Source: Sphingobium sp.
GTDB lineage: Bacteria > Pseudomonadota > Alphaproteobacteria > Sphingomonadales > Sphingomonadaceae
DNA: 64,000 nucleotides
Direction: 5' to 3'
NCBI GenBank assembly: GCA_035196065.1
Contig: CP136575.1
Location: 2,706,769 to 2,770,768, forward strand
The notes below the pieces were generated by a model. The model did no database searches. It was not told the DNA's origin and worked only from the letters and a program-made list of their open reading frames with translations. Shown here one piece after another: positions 9,589-18,319 of the stretch; within the stretch, counting starts at the first letter, position 1, and each line of letters starts with the position of its first letter. The translations under genes were made by a program, and so were the position numbers.

Positions 9589-10755
9589 ATGAGCAACCTT
9601 CCTACACTTGACTTCGCGCTTGGCGAAAATGCGGAAATGATCCGCGAAACCACCTACCGCTTTGCGACCGACAAGATCGCCCCGCTTGCGGCAAAGATCG
9701 ATGCTGAGGATTGGTTCCCCCGAAACGAGCTTTGGCCGGCAATGGGCGAACTTGGCCTGCACGGCCTGACGGTTGAAGAACAGGATGGCGGGCTTGGCCT
9801 TGGCTACCTGGAACATGTCGTTGCGGTCGAAGAAGTCAGTCGGGCATCGGCATCGATCGGGCTCTCTTATGGGGCGCATTCCAACCTCTGCGTCAACCAG
9901 ATCCGCCGCTGGGCCAATGCCGAGCAGAAGGCGAAATATCTTCCCCGGCTCATCAGTGGCGAACATGTCGGCAGCCTCGCTATGTCGGAAGCGGGCGCAG
10001 GATCCGATGTCGTGTCAATGAAGCTGAAGGCCGATGCTGTGCAGGGCGGATTCGTGCTCAATGGCACCAAATATTGGATCACCAACGCGCCTTATGCCGA
10101 CACGTTGGTTGTCTACGCGAAAACCGCGCCCGATGCCGGATCGCGCGGCATCACTGCCTTTCTGATCGAAAAGGGCGACGAAGGATTTGGAATCGGACAG
10201 AAGATCGACAAGGTCGGCATGCGCGGTTCGCCAACAGCAGAGCTTGTCTTCAACGACTGCTTCATTCCTGAAGATCGCATCATGGGCCCGCTGCACGGCG
10301 GTGTCGGTGTATTGATGAGCGGGCTCGATTATGAGCGCGTCGTGCTCGCCGGGCTTCAGCTTGGCGTGATGCAGGCCTGCCTTGATGTTGTCCTGCCCTA
10401 TGTCCGCGAACGCAAGCAGTTCGGCAAGGCAATCGGCAGTTTCCAATTGATGCAGGGCAAGATTGCCGACATGTATGTCGCGTTCAATTCTGCGCGCAGC
10501 TATGTCTATAATGTCGCACGTGCTTGCGACACCGGGCAGACCACCCGCTTTGACGCAGCAGGCGCGATCCTTCTCGCCAGCGAAAGCGCGGTAAAGGTTG
10601 CCGGTGAAGCGATCCAGGCGCTGGGAGGCGCCGGCTATACCAAGGATTGGCCGGTGGAACGCTTTTGGCGCGATGCAAAATTGCTCGACATCGGCGCCGG
10701 CACCAACGAAATCCGCCGGATGCTGATCGGGCGGGAACTTATCGGGGGGGTATGA
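9589..10755 (+). CDS. ivd: Isovaleryl-CoA dehydrogenase
   Basis: 388 aa acyl-CoA dehydrogenase (FAD). It lacks the usual catalytic Glu near the C-terminus (here GAGTNEIRR), while a Glu is present in LDYERVVLAG. That is the arrangement known from isovaleryl-CoA dehydrogenase, so leucine degradation is the likely pathway. The start is one of two adjacent ATGs at 9586/9589; an upstream in-frame start adds an unrelated 31-residue extension. It is divergent from the helicase gene. The downstream PuuD-like gene overlaps by ATGA. The other leucine-degradation genes are not in the window. Confidence 0.88.
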   Translation: MSNLPTLDFALGENAEMIRETTYRFATDKIAPLAAKIDAEDWFPRNELWPAMGELGLHGLTVEEQDGGLGLGYLEHVVAVEEVSRASASIGLSYGAHSNLCVNQIRRWANAEQKAKYLPRLISGEHVGSLAMSEAGAGSDVVSMKLKADAVQGGFVLNGTKYWITNAPYADTLVVYAKTAPDAGSRGITAFLIEKGDEGFGIGQKIDKVGMRGSPTAELVFNDCFIPEDRIMGPLHGGVGVLMSGLDYERVVLAGLQLGVMQACLDVVLPYVRERKQFGKAIGSFQLMQGKIADMYVAFNSARSYVYNVARACDTGQTTRFDAAGAILLASESAVKVAGEAIQALGGAGYTKDWPVERFWRDAKLLDIGAGTNEIRRMLIGRELIGGV

Positions 10756-11489
10756 CCACTCGCCCCGTCCTTGGCGTCATCGCCTGCAACCGGCAGGTCG
10801 GCACTGAACCGGCACAGGCGGTGATGGAACGCTATATTCGCGCGGCTATGACCTATGCTGATGTCGCGGCTTTGATTATCCCCTCACTGCCTGACCTGAT
10901 GACCGCGGCCGAGGTGGCACCGAGGCTTGACGGCATTTTGCTCACCGGCAGCCCGTCCAATGTCGCCACCGCACGCTATGGTGACGATGGAGGCGACGGC
11001 CCGTTTGACGAAGGCCGCGACGAAATCGCGCTGTCGATGGTCGAGCGGATGATCGACGCGCAAAAGCCGGTGTTTGGCATCTGTCGCGGCTTTCAGGAAA
11101 TCAATGTCGCACTGGGCGGAACGCTGCGCCGCGATGCCAGCGCCAATGACGATCTCATCCGCCACCATGCGCCTGATGATGTATCCTTCGACGCGATGTT
11201 CGACCATCGGCACCCGGTAGAACTGGAGAGCGGAGGCTGGCTGGCCAGTGCCTATGGCAAGCCGGCACTCGATGTGAATTCGGTGCATTATCAGGGAATC
11301 GGCAGGCTGGCCGACGGCCTTTCGATTGAAGCCCGGGCACCCGACGGGCTGATCGAGGCCTATAGCGCAAGGCCCAATGGCGCGCCGCTGCTGGCAGTGC
11401 AATGGCACCCCGAATGGGGCACCGAAAAGGATCTGGATTCGCAGACCTATTTTCACTTGCTCGGAAAAGCGTTAAGAGGCGCGTTATGA
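10752..11489 (+). CDS. Gamma-glutamyl-gamma-aminobutyrate hydrolase family (PuuD-like)
   Basis: 245 aa class I glutamine amidotransferase-fold hydrolase. The nucleophile Cys lies in GICRGFQEIN and the catalytic His-Glu in QWHPEW. PuuD cleaves gamma-glutamyl-GABA in the putrescine pathway that starts with PuuA and PuuB, and both have homologues in the facing operon here, which supports the role. ATG 10752 overlaps the stop of the acyl-CoA dehydrogenase (ATGA) and is preceded by a run of G, so translation is probably coupled. Confidence 0.85.
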   Translation: MTTRPVLGVIACNRQVGTEPAQAVMERYIRAAMTYADVAALIIPSLPDLMTAAEVAPRLDGILLTGSPSNVATARYGDDGGDGPFDEGRDEIALSMVERMIDAQKPVFGICRGFQEINVALGGTLRRDASANDDLIRHHAPDDVSFDAMFDHRHPVELESGGWLASAYGKPALDVNSVHYQGIGRLADGLSIEARAPDGLIEAYSARPNGAPLLAVQWHPEWGTEKDLDSQTYFHLLGKALRGAL

Positions 11490-11550
11490 ACCGCTGCATC
11501 ACCCGTTATAATCGCTACCAAGCGCGGATCGGCTTTTCGCCCTGACGGTC

Positions 11551-11643
11551 TCGTCGTACCTGCGAAGGCAGGGACCACAACAGGTTTAAGCCATTCTGGC
11601 TGCATAAACCGCCAACGGCCCCTGCCTCTGCAGGGGCGACGCT
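11551..11643. repeat. Pair of inverted REP-like palindromic elements
   Basis: Two imperfect copies of a CCTGCxxxGGCAGGG-type palindrome lie in opposite orientation: 11551-11577 (core CCTGCGAAGGCAGGG) and about 11614-11643 (core CCCCTGCCTCTGCAGGGGCG). They sit in the 173-base gap between the PuuD-like and aminotransferase genes. Dispersed intergenic elements of this kind are common in sphingomonads; they may stabilise mRNA or simply be repeats. Confidence 0.6.
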
Positions 11644-11662
11644 CAGTATCAGGAACGACTAC

Positions 11663-13051
11663 ATGCCCCGCAATTACGACATCGCCGAACTCCGTCGCCT
11701 CGACATCGCCCACCACCTTCCCGCCCAAGCTGACTGGCAGGAAATTGAGGATCTGGGCGGCAGTCGCATCATCACCCATGCCGATGGCTGCTACATCCAT
11801 GATGGCGATGGCAACCGCATCCTCGACGGAATGGCTGGTCTGTGGTGCGTCAATGTCGGTTATGGCCGCGATGAATTGGCCGATGTCGCCGCCGAACAGA
11901 TGCGCGAGCTGCCTTATTACAACAGCTTCTTCAAGACGGCGAACCCGCCAGCCGTATTGCTTGCCGACAAAATTGCCAGCCTGACCGGTGGTCGGCTGCC
12001 GCATGTGTTTTTCAACAGTTCGGGTTCGGAAGCCAATGACACGATCCTGCGGATGGTCCGCCATTATTGGCAAGTGAAGGGCGAAACCAGCCGAACAATC
12101 TTCATCAGCCGCCACAATGCCTATCATGGTTCGACCGTAGCGGGCGTCAGCATGGGCGGGATGAAGGCGATGCACAGCCAGGGATTCCCAGCACCGGGAA
12201 TCCTGCCGCTTGCCGGGATCGAACATGTCCGCCAGCCTTATTGGTACAATGAAGGCCGGGACATGAGCCCGGAAGATTTCGGTACAGCTTGCGCGCAGGC
12301 CATCGAAGACAAGATCCTTGAAGTCGGCCCCGAAAATGTCGCGGCCTTCATCGGTGAACCGGTGCAGGGTGCTGGCGGCGTAATCATCCCGCCCGCCAAT
12401 TACTGGCCACAGGTCGAGGCTATCTGCCGCAAATATGGTATCCTGCTGGTGTGCGACGAAGTTATCTGCGGCTTTGGCCGTACCGGCAATATGTGGGGCC
12501 ATGAAACGATGGGTGTAAAGCCCGATATGATCGCGATGGCCAAGGGTCTGTCGTCGGGTTATCTGCCTATTTCTGCCGTCGCGGTTAGCGCCGAGATCAT
12601 CAAGGTTCTGAAAAGCGGTGGCGATTTCGTGCACGGATACACCTATTCGGGCCATCCGGTAGCGGCGGCCGTGGCCCTCCGCAATATTGAGATCATGGAA
12701 CGCGAAGGACTGGTCGAGAAAGTCCGCAACGAAACCGGGCCTTATCTGGCCAAGGCTTTGGCGAAGTTAAATGACCATCCGTTGGTGGGCGAGGCCCGCT
12801 CGGTCGGGCTGCTCGGCGCGGTTGAAATTGTCGCCGACAAGGCAAGCGGCGCGCGTTTCAACGGAGCCGAGGGCACTGCCGGGCCAATGGTGCGCGACAT
12901 CTGCATCCGCAATGGCCTAATGGTCCGCGGTATCCGCGATAGTTTGGTGATGTGCCCACCGCTGATCATCTCGACACAGCAAATCGACGATCTGGTCGGG
13001 ATCATCCGCCAATCGCTTGACGAAGCCGAACCATTACTCCGCGCGCTATGA
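11663..13051 (+). CDS. Putrescine/omega-amine:pyruvate aminotransferase (SpuC-like)
   Basis: 462 aa class III PLP aminotransferase. Visible are the N-terminal HADGCYIHDGDGN segment, the cofactor-binding SSGSEAND, CDEVICGFGRTG, and the PLP lysine in MAKGLSSGYLP. The length and the GLWCVNVGYG motif match the SpuC/omega-transaminase group that uses putrescine, cadaverine or beta-alanine-type amines with pyruvate as acceptor. Its position between a PuuD-like gene and a polyamine import/PuuA/PuuB operon supports polyamine use. ATG start with AGGA about 8 bases upstream. Exact substrate unproven. Confidence 0.83.
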   Translation: MPRNYDIAELRRLDIAHHLPAQADWQEIEDLGGSRIITHADGCYIHDGDGNRILDGMAGLWCVNVGYGRDELADVAAEQMRELPYYNSFFKTANPPAVLLADKIASLTGGRLPHVFFNSSGSEANDTILRMVRHYWQVKGETSRTIFISRHNAYHGSTVAGVSMGGMKAMHSQGFPAPGILPLAGIEHVRQPYWYNEGRDMSPEDFGTACAQAIEDKILEVGPENVAAFIGEPVQGAGGVIIPPANYWPQVEAICRKYGILLVCDEVICGFGRTGNMWGHETMGVKPDMIAMAKGLSSGYLPISAVAVSAEIIKVLKSGGDFVHGYTYSGHPVAAAVALRNIEIMEREGLVEKVRNETGPYLAKALAKLNDHPLVGEARSVGLLGAVEIVADKASGARFNGAEGTAGPMVRDICIRNGLMVRGIRDSLVMCPPLIISTQQIDDLVGIIRQSLDEAEPLLRAL

Positions 13052-13090
13052 AGGGTTGACGGCGAGTCCCCCCTCTCCCATCTTGGGGGC

Positions 13091-13285
13091 ATGAGCGATA
13101 TTCCCGACGACACACCGCCCGACAATGAAACAATGCGCGAAGTAAAGCGCGCCAAGGCCAGCAAGGAAGCCGCAGACAAGAGCGGCGGGCTGGGCTGGAA
13201 GACTGCTGCCGGGATCGGGATCGGTTCCGCAGCGCTTGCAGCCGCGCTGATCTATGCGAGCAAGGCACGCAAGAAAGACAGTTGA
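13091..13285 (+). CDS. Small single-span membrane protein, unknown
   Basis: 64 aa. The first 32 residues are charged and polar, followed by one hydrophobic Ala/Gly/Ile-rich segment (about 36-56) and a basic tail ending ARKKDS, as for a small inner-membrane protein with a cytoplasmic positive end. I do not recognise the family. It sits 39 bases after the aminotransferase stop and before the FKBP gene. Confidence 0.55.
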   Translation: MSDIPDDTPPDNETMREVKRAKASKEAADKSGGLGWKTAAGIGIGSAALAAALIYASKARKKDS

Positions 13286-13338
13286 CGGCTGCAAAGCTGC
13301 ACTGGACTTTTGCGCCGCTTCGCCTACCTCTGGCGATC

Positions 13339-14136
13339 ATGAACAGCCTGTTTAGCAGCGCCGCGCTTGGCGGCATATCACTGGCGCTTCTTGCGCTTCC
13401 CGTGACCCCGGTTCGCGCTGCGCAAGCGAAGCCTGCAGCGCCGGTTTTGACCTGTAAGGTGAAAGCCGCTGATGGGCTTTCCTATACAGTCATCAAGCCC
13501 GGCAGTGGCGAAAAGGCGGCGGTCAATTCCCGCGTAGAAGTGAATTATACCGGACGGCTTGCATCCGACGGCAGCGAATTTGATAGCGGCAAGTCGATCA
13601 AGTTCAAGGTTGGCGAGGTGATCCCCGGATTTGCGCAGGGGCTGCAGTTGATGCAGCCAGGCGGCAGCTATCGCCTGTGCATACCGGCAGCGCTTGGCTA
13701 TGGCGCAGAGGGCGCAGGCACTATTCCGGCCAATGCCGACCTGGTGTTCGAGGTCGATCTGCTATCCTTCACAACACCGCCGCCCAAGCCAGTGATCGCG
13801 CCTGCCGATCGCAGTTGTCCGCAGACCACGGCGTCGGGGCTGGGCTACGCGATCGTCACCCCCAGTCAGGGCCGCACCCCGACCGATGCGGACATGGCGC
13901 TGGTCGACTTTTCGCTGTTTGATGCCGCGACTGGCATTGTTGACCAACAGCGGCAATGGGAAAAAATCCCGCTGGCAATGGCAACGCCGATTTTTGCAGA
14001 GGCGCTGAAGATGATGCCGCTGGGTTCGACCTACCGTTTCTGCATGCCGGCCAATGCAGATGCGCCTGCAGATCCGGTCACCAACATCATCGTAACGCTG
14101 ATCGACCTGCGCACTGCGCCGCCGACCGACGAGTGA
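13339..14136 (+). CDS. Secreted FKBP-type peptidyl-prolyl isomerase, duplicated domain
   Basis: 265 aa from ATG 13339, which begins a clear signal peptide (cleavage near PVRAAQA). Domain 1 (about 50-145) is a full FKBP fold: VEVNYTGRLASDG, FDSG, VIPGFAQGLQLM and the ALGYG loop. Domain 2 (about 155-260) follows the same outline, each half opening with a Cys (LTCK / RSCP) and holding a matching YRLCIP / YRFCMP strand, but it lacks the loop residues of an active isomerase and looks like a degenerate copy. An upstream TTG start overlaps the previous gene but would bury the signal peptide. Role: periplasmic protein folding. Confidence 0.85.
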   Translation: MNSLFSSAALGGISLALLALPVTPVRAAQAKPAAPVLTCKVKAADGLSYTVIKPGSGEKAAVNSRVEVNYTGRLASDGSEFDSGKSIKFKVGEVIPGFAQGLQLMQPGGSYRLCIPAALGYGAEGAGTIPANADLVFEVDLLSFTTPPPKPVIAPADRSCPQTTASGLGYAIVTPSQGRTPTDADMALVDFSLFDAATGIVDQQRQWEKIPLAMATPIFAEALKMMPLGSTYRFCMPANADAPADPVTNIIVTLIDLRTAPPTDE

Positions 14137-14139
14137 TGC

Positions 14140-15267
14140 TTAACTCAGCAGCACCACCGGGCTGTCCGCCCGCCAGTGCATGCTGACGCGGTCATCCCAG
14201 GTGAAATCCTCCTGATCGTGGCGCGACATGTTCGGCCTTGAAACGCGGATCATGTCGCCGCTGTCGAGGCGGATTTCATAAAGCGTGATGTCGCCGAGAT
14301 AACTCATCCCCTTGATGACGCCGCGTGCGAAATTATGCCCTTCAGGGGCATCCTGCGCGGCAGCGCGTACTGCCTTTCCTTCGCCGGGAACATGCAGGTA
14401 GATTTTTTCAGGACGCAGCGCGATCCAGACGTCGGCTCCGTGCGGGCCGGTGACGCCATGGTTCAGATAGACCTTGCCGACGCCGGGGCAGTCGACCGCT
14501 GCTTTGTCGGGCTCATCCAGCGTCAACTTGCCTTCGAAGATATTCACCGAGCCGACAAAATCGGCAACAAAGCGGTTGGCCGGATATTCATACAGGTCTG
14601 ATGGCCCAGCGAGTTGGGCCACTTCGCCCTTGTTGATCACCGCTATGCGGTTTGCCATCGACAATGCCTCGTCCTGATCATGCGTCACCGTGACGAAGGT
14701 AATGCCGACCTGATCCTGAAGGTCCGATAGTTCGAACTGCATCTGTGCGCGCAGCTTGGCATCCAAGGCGGAGAGCGGTTCATCAAGCAACAAAACCTTG
14801 GGCCGCATGACAAGGCTGCGCGCAAGCGCCACGCGCTGCCGCTGGCCGCCCGACATCTGGTCAGGCATGCGATCCTCAAATCCGCCCAGCTTGACCAGTT
14901 CGAGCGCCTCGCGCACACGGTCCTCACGCTCGCCGCGACCGACGCCGCGGATTTTCAGGCCATAGGCGACATTGTCCGCCACCGACATATGCGGGAAGAC
15001 AGCATAGCTCTGGAACACCATGTTGACCGGTCGTTTGTTCGGCGGCACATCGCTCATGTCCTGACCATCGATCAGGATCTGGCCTTCGGTCGGCAGTTCA
15101 AAGCCAGCGATCATCCGCAGCAATGTTGTCTTGCCGCAGCCCGATGGACCAAGCAGCACGAAAAATTCGCCCGCCATGATGTCGAGCGTGACATTGTCCA
15201 CCGCGGTCACTTTGCCAAAACGTTTGGAAACGTTGCGGATCTGGATAATGGGTTGCTTGTCGGTCAT
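14140..15267 (-). CDS. potG: Polyamine ABC transporter ATPase (PotA/PotG)
   Basis: 375 aa. ABC ATPase with Walker A GPSGCGKTT, signature MSGGQRQRVALARSL, Walker B LLLDEPLSALD, and a C-terminal TOBE regulatory domain (about 275-375). It energises uptake through the two downstream-named permeases. The ATG overlaps the permease stop (ATGA). Last gene of the eight-gene polyamine operon. The choice between potA and potG naming is by context (putrescine catabolism). Confidence 0.92.
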   Translation of the reverse strand: MTDKQPIIQIRNVSKRFGKVTAVDNVTLDIMAGEFFVLLGPSGCGKTTLLRMIAGFELPTEGQILIDGQDMSDVPPNKRPVNMVFQSYAVFPHMSVADNVAYGLKIRGVGRGEREDRVREALELVKLGGFEDRMPDQMSGGQRQRVALARSLVMRPKVLLLDEPLSALDAKLRAQMQFELSDLQDQVGITFVTVTHDQDEALSMANRIAVINKGEVAQLAGPSDLYEYPANRFVADFVGSVNIFEGKLTLDEPDKAAVDCPGVGKVYLNHGVTGPHGADVWIALRPEKIYLHVPGEGKAVRAAAQDAPEGHNFARGVIKGMSYLGDITLYEIRLDSGDMIRVSRPNMSRHDQEDFTWDDRVSMHWRADSPVVLLS

Positions 15268-16109
15268 GTATGGCTTCCGGCAATGGCTTTGACGCCCTGC
15301 AGTTTGAGGGCGATGGCGGTCAGAACGATGGTGAGGATGATGAGGATGGTGGAGGCCGCATTCACCTCTGGCGTCACCGAAAAACGGACCATTGAATAGA
15401 CCTTCACAGGGAAGGTTATCGTATCCGGCCCGCTGGTGAAGAAGGTGATCACGAAATCGTCGAGACTCAAGGTGAAGGCCAGCAATGCGCCAGCGATCAG
15501 CCCAGGCTTCATGTGCGGCAGCAATATGTCACGGAAGGTCTGCCATTCGGATGCGCCCAGATCCTTGGCCGCCTCCTCTTCCTCGCGATTGAAGCTCTCG
15601 AGCCGCGATCGCACCACCATCGCAACAAAGGGGAAGCAAAAGGTGATGTGCGCAATCGTGATCGCTGACAGATTAAGCGGCCATGGCAGCCCTGTCGGCC
15701 AGTCGATACGCGCGAAGAAGATCAAGAAGGCGACGCCGAGACAGATTTCCGGAACGATGATCGGCAGAGACATAGTGCCTTCAACCGCGCCCTTGAACGG
15801 GAAGCGGAAACGCCAAAGCATAACCGCCGCCAGCGCGCCGAGCACCAGACTGAACGCTGTCGCCAGCCCGGCAATGGTCAGTGAATTGACCATCGCCTCT
15901 ACCAGCGATTCATTATTGAACGCCTTTTCATAATATTTGAGTGTGAAGCCCTTCCAGACGACATTGCGCTTTGAATCGTTGAAGCTGAAAATCATCAGGA
16001 TCAGCAACGGCGCATAGAGGAAGAACATCGTCGCGCCGACCCATCCGCGCATCCATGCCTTGCGAGTATATTCAAGCGGGGCAACTGGGGTACGGTTAAA
16101 CAGCGGCAT
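15264..16109 (-). CDS. potI: Polyamine ABC transporter permease (PotC/PotI)
   Basis: 281 aa inner-membrane protein with about six transmembrane helices. The conserved coupling loop EEAAKDLGASEWQTFRDILLPHMKPG contacts the ATPase. Homologous to PotI/PotC. The ATG overlaps the stop of the partner permease gene (TGATG), and the stop overlaps the ATPase start. Confidence 0.92.
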   Translation of the reverse strand: MPLFNRTPVAPLEYTRKAWMRGWVGATMFFLYAPLLILMIFSFNDSKRNVVWKGFTLKYYEKAFNNESLVEAMVNSLTIAGLATAFSLVLGALAAVMLWRFRFPFKGAVEGTMSLPIIVPEICLGVAFLIFFARIDWPTGLPWPLNLSAITIAHITFCFPFVAMVVRSRLESFNREEEEAAKDLGASEWQTFRDILLPHMKPGLIAGALLAFTLSLDDFVITFFTSGPDTITFPVKVYSMVRFSVTPEVNAASTILIILTIVLTAIALKLQGVKAIAGSHT

Positions 16110-17023
16110 CAGCGCGCCTCCCCGCTTTTTTCGCGCCGCATCGATTGCAGTGCGATCAGAATGAACATCGCGTAGATCAGCAGGAAGGAAAGCGCCGCGC
16201 CAAACGGCCAGTCATTCGCGCGCTTGAATTGCCGCTCGATCACATTGGCGATCATCTGGCTTTCGGTGCCGCCCATCAGGTCAGGCGTCAGATAGGCACC
16301 CAGTGCAGGGATCAGCGTGATCATCACTCCCGCCAATATGCCCGGCCCGGCAAGCGGAACAACAATCTTCATCAATGTGCGCAAATGCCCTGCGCCAAGA
16401 TCAAGGCTTGCCTCAATCAGGGATTTGTCGAGCCGGTCCAGCGCGGCATAGAGCGGCAACACCATGAAGGGCAGATGGACATAGACCAAGCCCAATACCA
16501 CCGCGAAATTATTGTACAGCAGTTGCACCGGCGTCCATGCCTCCAGCGGCTGCATGCCGACAACAACGCGCAGCCAGCTTGCCCCCTCCCACAAGGCGCC
16601 CAACCCCATATTGGCATAACCGTTGGTGCCCATCAGCATCATCAGCGCATAGGTGCGGATCAACAGGTTGGTCCAGAAGGGCAGCATGATCCCCAGCAGC
16701 AGCCAAGGCCGCCATTTGGGAGAAGCGAAGGTGATCGCCATAGCCACCGGAAAACCGATGATCAGGCAGATCAGCGTGACCAGTGCCGCAACAGCAAAAC
16801 TTTTTAGGAAGATTGAGATGTACAGCCATTCGGTCGCCCGTTTGTAATTTTCGAGCGTTCCTGAAATAGCAATGTCGGCAGGGCCAGCATTTTCCCCGAA
16901 ACTGTAAAGCCAGACGATCGCCATCGGAACGATGAAAAACAGCGCCAGCCAGAATAATGGCACGCCGGCAATCGCGGCGAAGGGCCGCTTATATGCTTTC
17001 CAGTCCTGTAGAGGGCCGGCCAT
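16109..17023 (-). CDS. potH: Polyamine ABC transporter permease (PotB/PotH)
   Basis: 304 aa with about six transmembrane helices and a coupling loop (EASLDLGAGHLRTLMKIVVPL). It pairs with the PotI-like permease to form the channel. I chose ATG 17023 because GGGAG precedes it by six bases; a GTG four codons upstream is the alternative. It lies 103 bases downstream of the substrate-binding protein gene. Confidence 0.92.
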   Translation of the reverse strand: MAGPLQDWKAYKRPFAAIAGVPLFWLALFFIVPMAIVWLYSFGENAGPADIAISGTLENYKRATEWLYISIFLKSFAVAALVTLICLIIGFPVAMAITFASPKWRPWLLLGIMLPFWTNLLIRTYALMMLMGTNGYANMGLGALWEGASWLRVVVGMQPLEAWTPVQLLYNNFAVVLGLVYVHLPFMVLPLYAALDRLDKSLIEASLDLGAGHLRTLMKIVVPLAGPGILAGVMITLIPALGAYLTPDLMGGTESQMIANVIERQFKRANDWPFGAALSFLLIYAMFILIALQSMRREKSGEAR

Positions 17024-17125
17024 TATGTCTCCCACTTCCTCGCCCAGCCTGCCAATGCCGGGAAACTTGTAAAATGGCCGCCGCTATAGTGTCAGCTAAA
17101 ACAGCGGCGGCCGATATTCTGCCGA

Positions 17126-18238
17126 TCAGGCCGCGCGGACACGGGTGAAGGCCGCCTCATATTTGGGCTGCAGATCGGGGTTATATTTCGCATATTCACA
17201 TTTGGCGAGAATGTCTGCCGGCGGGAAAATCACCGGATTATTCTTGTAGCTTTCGGGCATCAGCGCCTTGGCCGCCGCGTTGGGCGTCGGATAGAGGATC
17301 GTCTCAGTTATCTTCTTGCCGGCTTCTGCATCCAGCAGATAATTGATGAAGGCATGGGCATTTTTGGGACGCGGCGCGCCCTTTGGAATGCACAGATTGT
17401 CCGAATTGAGTTGGCTGCCTTCCTTGGGAATGGCAAAACCAATATCTTCATCCTCGGTCATGATCTGCGCGATATCGCCATTATATTCGAGCACCAGGTC
17501 GACCTCGCCCTTAAGCAGCAGATCCTGGCCATTATCTTCATGGAAAGCTTTGATGTTAGGCTTTTGCTTGATCATCATGGCTTCGATCATGGCGATATCG
17601 GCGTCAGTCAGGGCGTTCACGGATTTACCAAGATATTTGCCGTATAGGCGGAACATATCCCCCGCCTCTGAGAGCAGCGCGATGCGGCCCTTATACTCGT
17701 CGCTGTCGAACAGCACCTTCCAGCTATCCGGCACGCCTTTGACCTTGGACTTGCGATAGCCGATACCCAGCGCCAGCCAAGTATAGGGCATCGAATATTT
17801 CCTCTTCGGATCGTAGGGCACGTCCTTGAATTCGGGGGCAATATTCTTTTCGAAATTAGGGATCAGGCTGTGATCAAGCGGCATCAGCATGTCGGCAGCC
17901 GCCATGCGCTCGACAAAATCATTTGACGGGACAATTACGTCATAGCCCTGGTTGCCGGCTTTCAGCTTGGCGAACAGTTCGTCATTGCTGGCGAACAGGG
18001 TCATGTTCACATCAACGCCGCTCGCACCCTTGAAATCTTCAAGCGTCGTTTCGCCGATATAGGTATCCCAATTGTAGAAGTTCAGCTTGCCATCTTCGCC
18101 ATTGGCAAGCTTCTTTGCTTCTTTCTCTCCGCAACCGGAAAGCGCACCTGTAAAGGTCAGCCCAACAGCCGCGACGCCCATGCCTTTCAGCAGCGAACGC
18201 CTGTTCTGTGCGTTATCGAGAAGTGTTTTGAAATCCAT
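17126..18238 (-). CDS. potF: Periplasmic polyamine-binding protein (PotD/PotF)
   Basis: 370 aa extracellular solute-binding protein. The N-terminus has RRSLLKG, a twin-arginine-like motif, then a hydrophobic stretch ending in LSGC (Cys36), so it is probably a Tat- or Sec-exported lipoprotein. The mature part has the PotD/PotF-type opening NFYNWDTYIGETTLEDF and ends with the family's Tyr/Pro-rich segment. It captures putrescine or spermidine for PotGHI. It is preceded by 81 noncoding bases after the glutamine synthetase-like gene, room for a secondary promoter. Confidence 0.92.
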   Translation of the reverse strand: MDFKTLLDNAQNRRSLLKGMGVAAVGLTFTGALSGCGEKEAKKLANGEDGKLNFYNWDTYIGETTLEDFKGASGVDVNMTLFASNDELFAKLKAGNQGYDVIVPSNDFVERMAAADMLMPLDHSLIPNFEKNIAPEFKDVPYDPKRKYSMPYTWLALGIGYRKSKVKGVPDSWKVLFDSDEYKGRIALLSEAGDMFRLYGKYLGKSVNALTDADIAMIEAMMIKQKPNIKAFHEDNGQDLLLKGEVDLVLEYNGDIAQIMTEDEDIGFAIPKEGSQLNSDNLCIPKGAPRPKNAHAFINYLLDAEAGKKITETILYPTPNAAAKALMPESYKNNPVIFPPADILAKCEYAKYNPDLQPKYEAAFTRVRAA

Positions 18239-18319
18239 GCTTTTGCTCCACCTTCTTTAGGGCTCCCTCGAGTCCTGATGCTGGCGCAAAAACCGCGTTT
18301 TTCCAAGCGCTTTTTTGTG

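Noticed and set aside
11453-12655. 400-codon minus-strand frame opposite the SpuC-like aminotransferase
   Set aside because: Antisense shadow of a GC-rich coding region; the plus-strand protein has all PLP-enzyme motifs.
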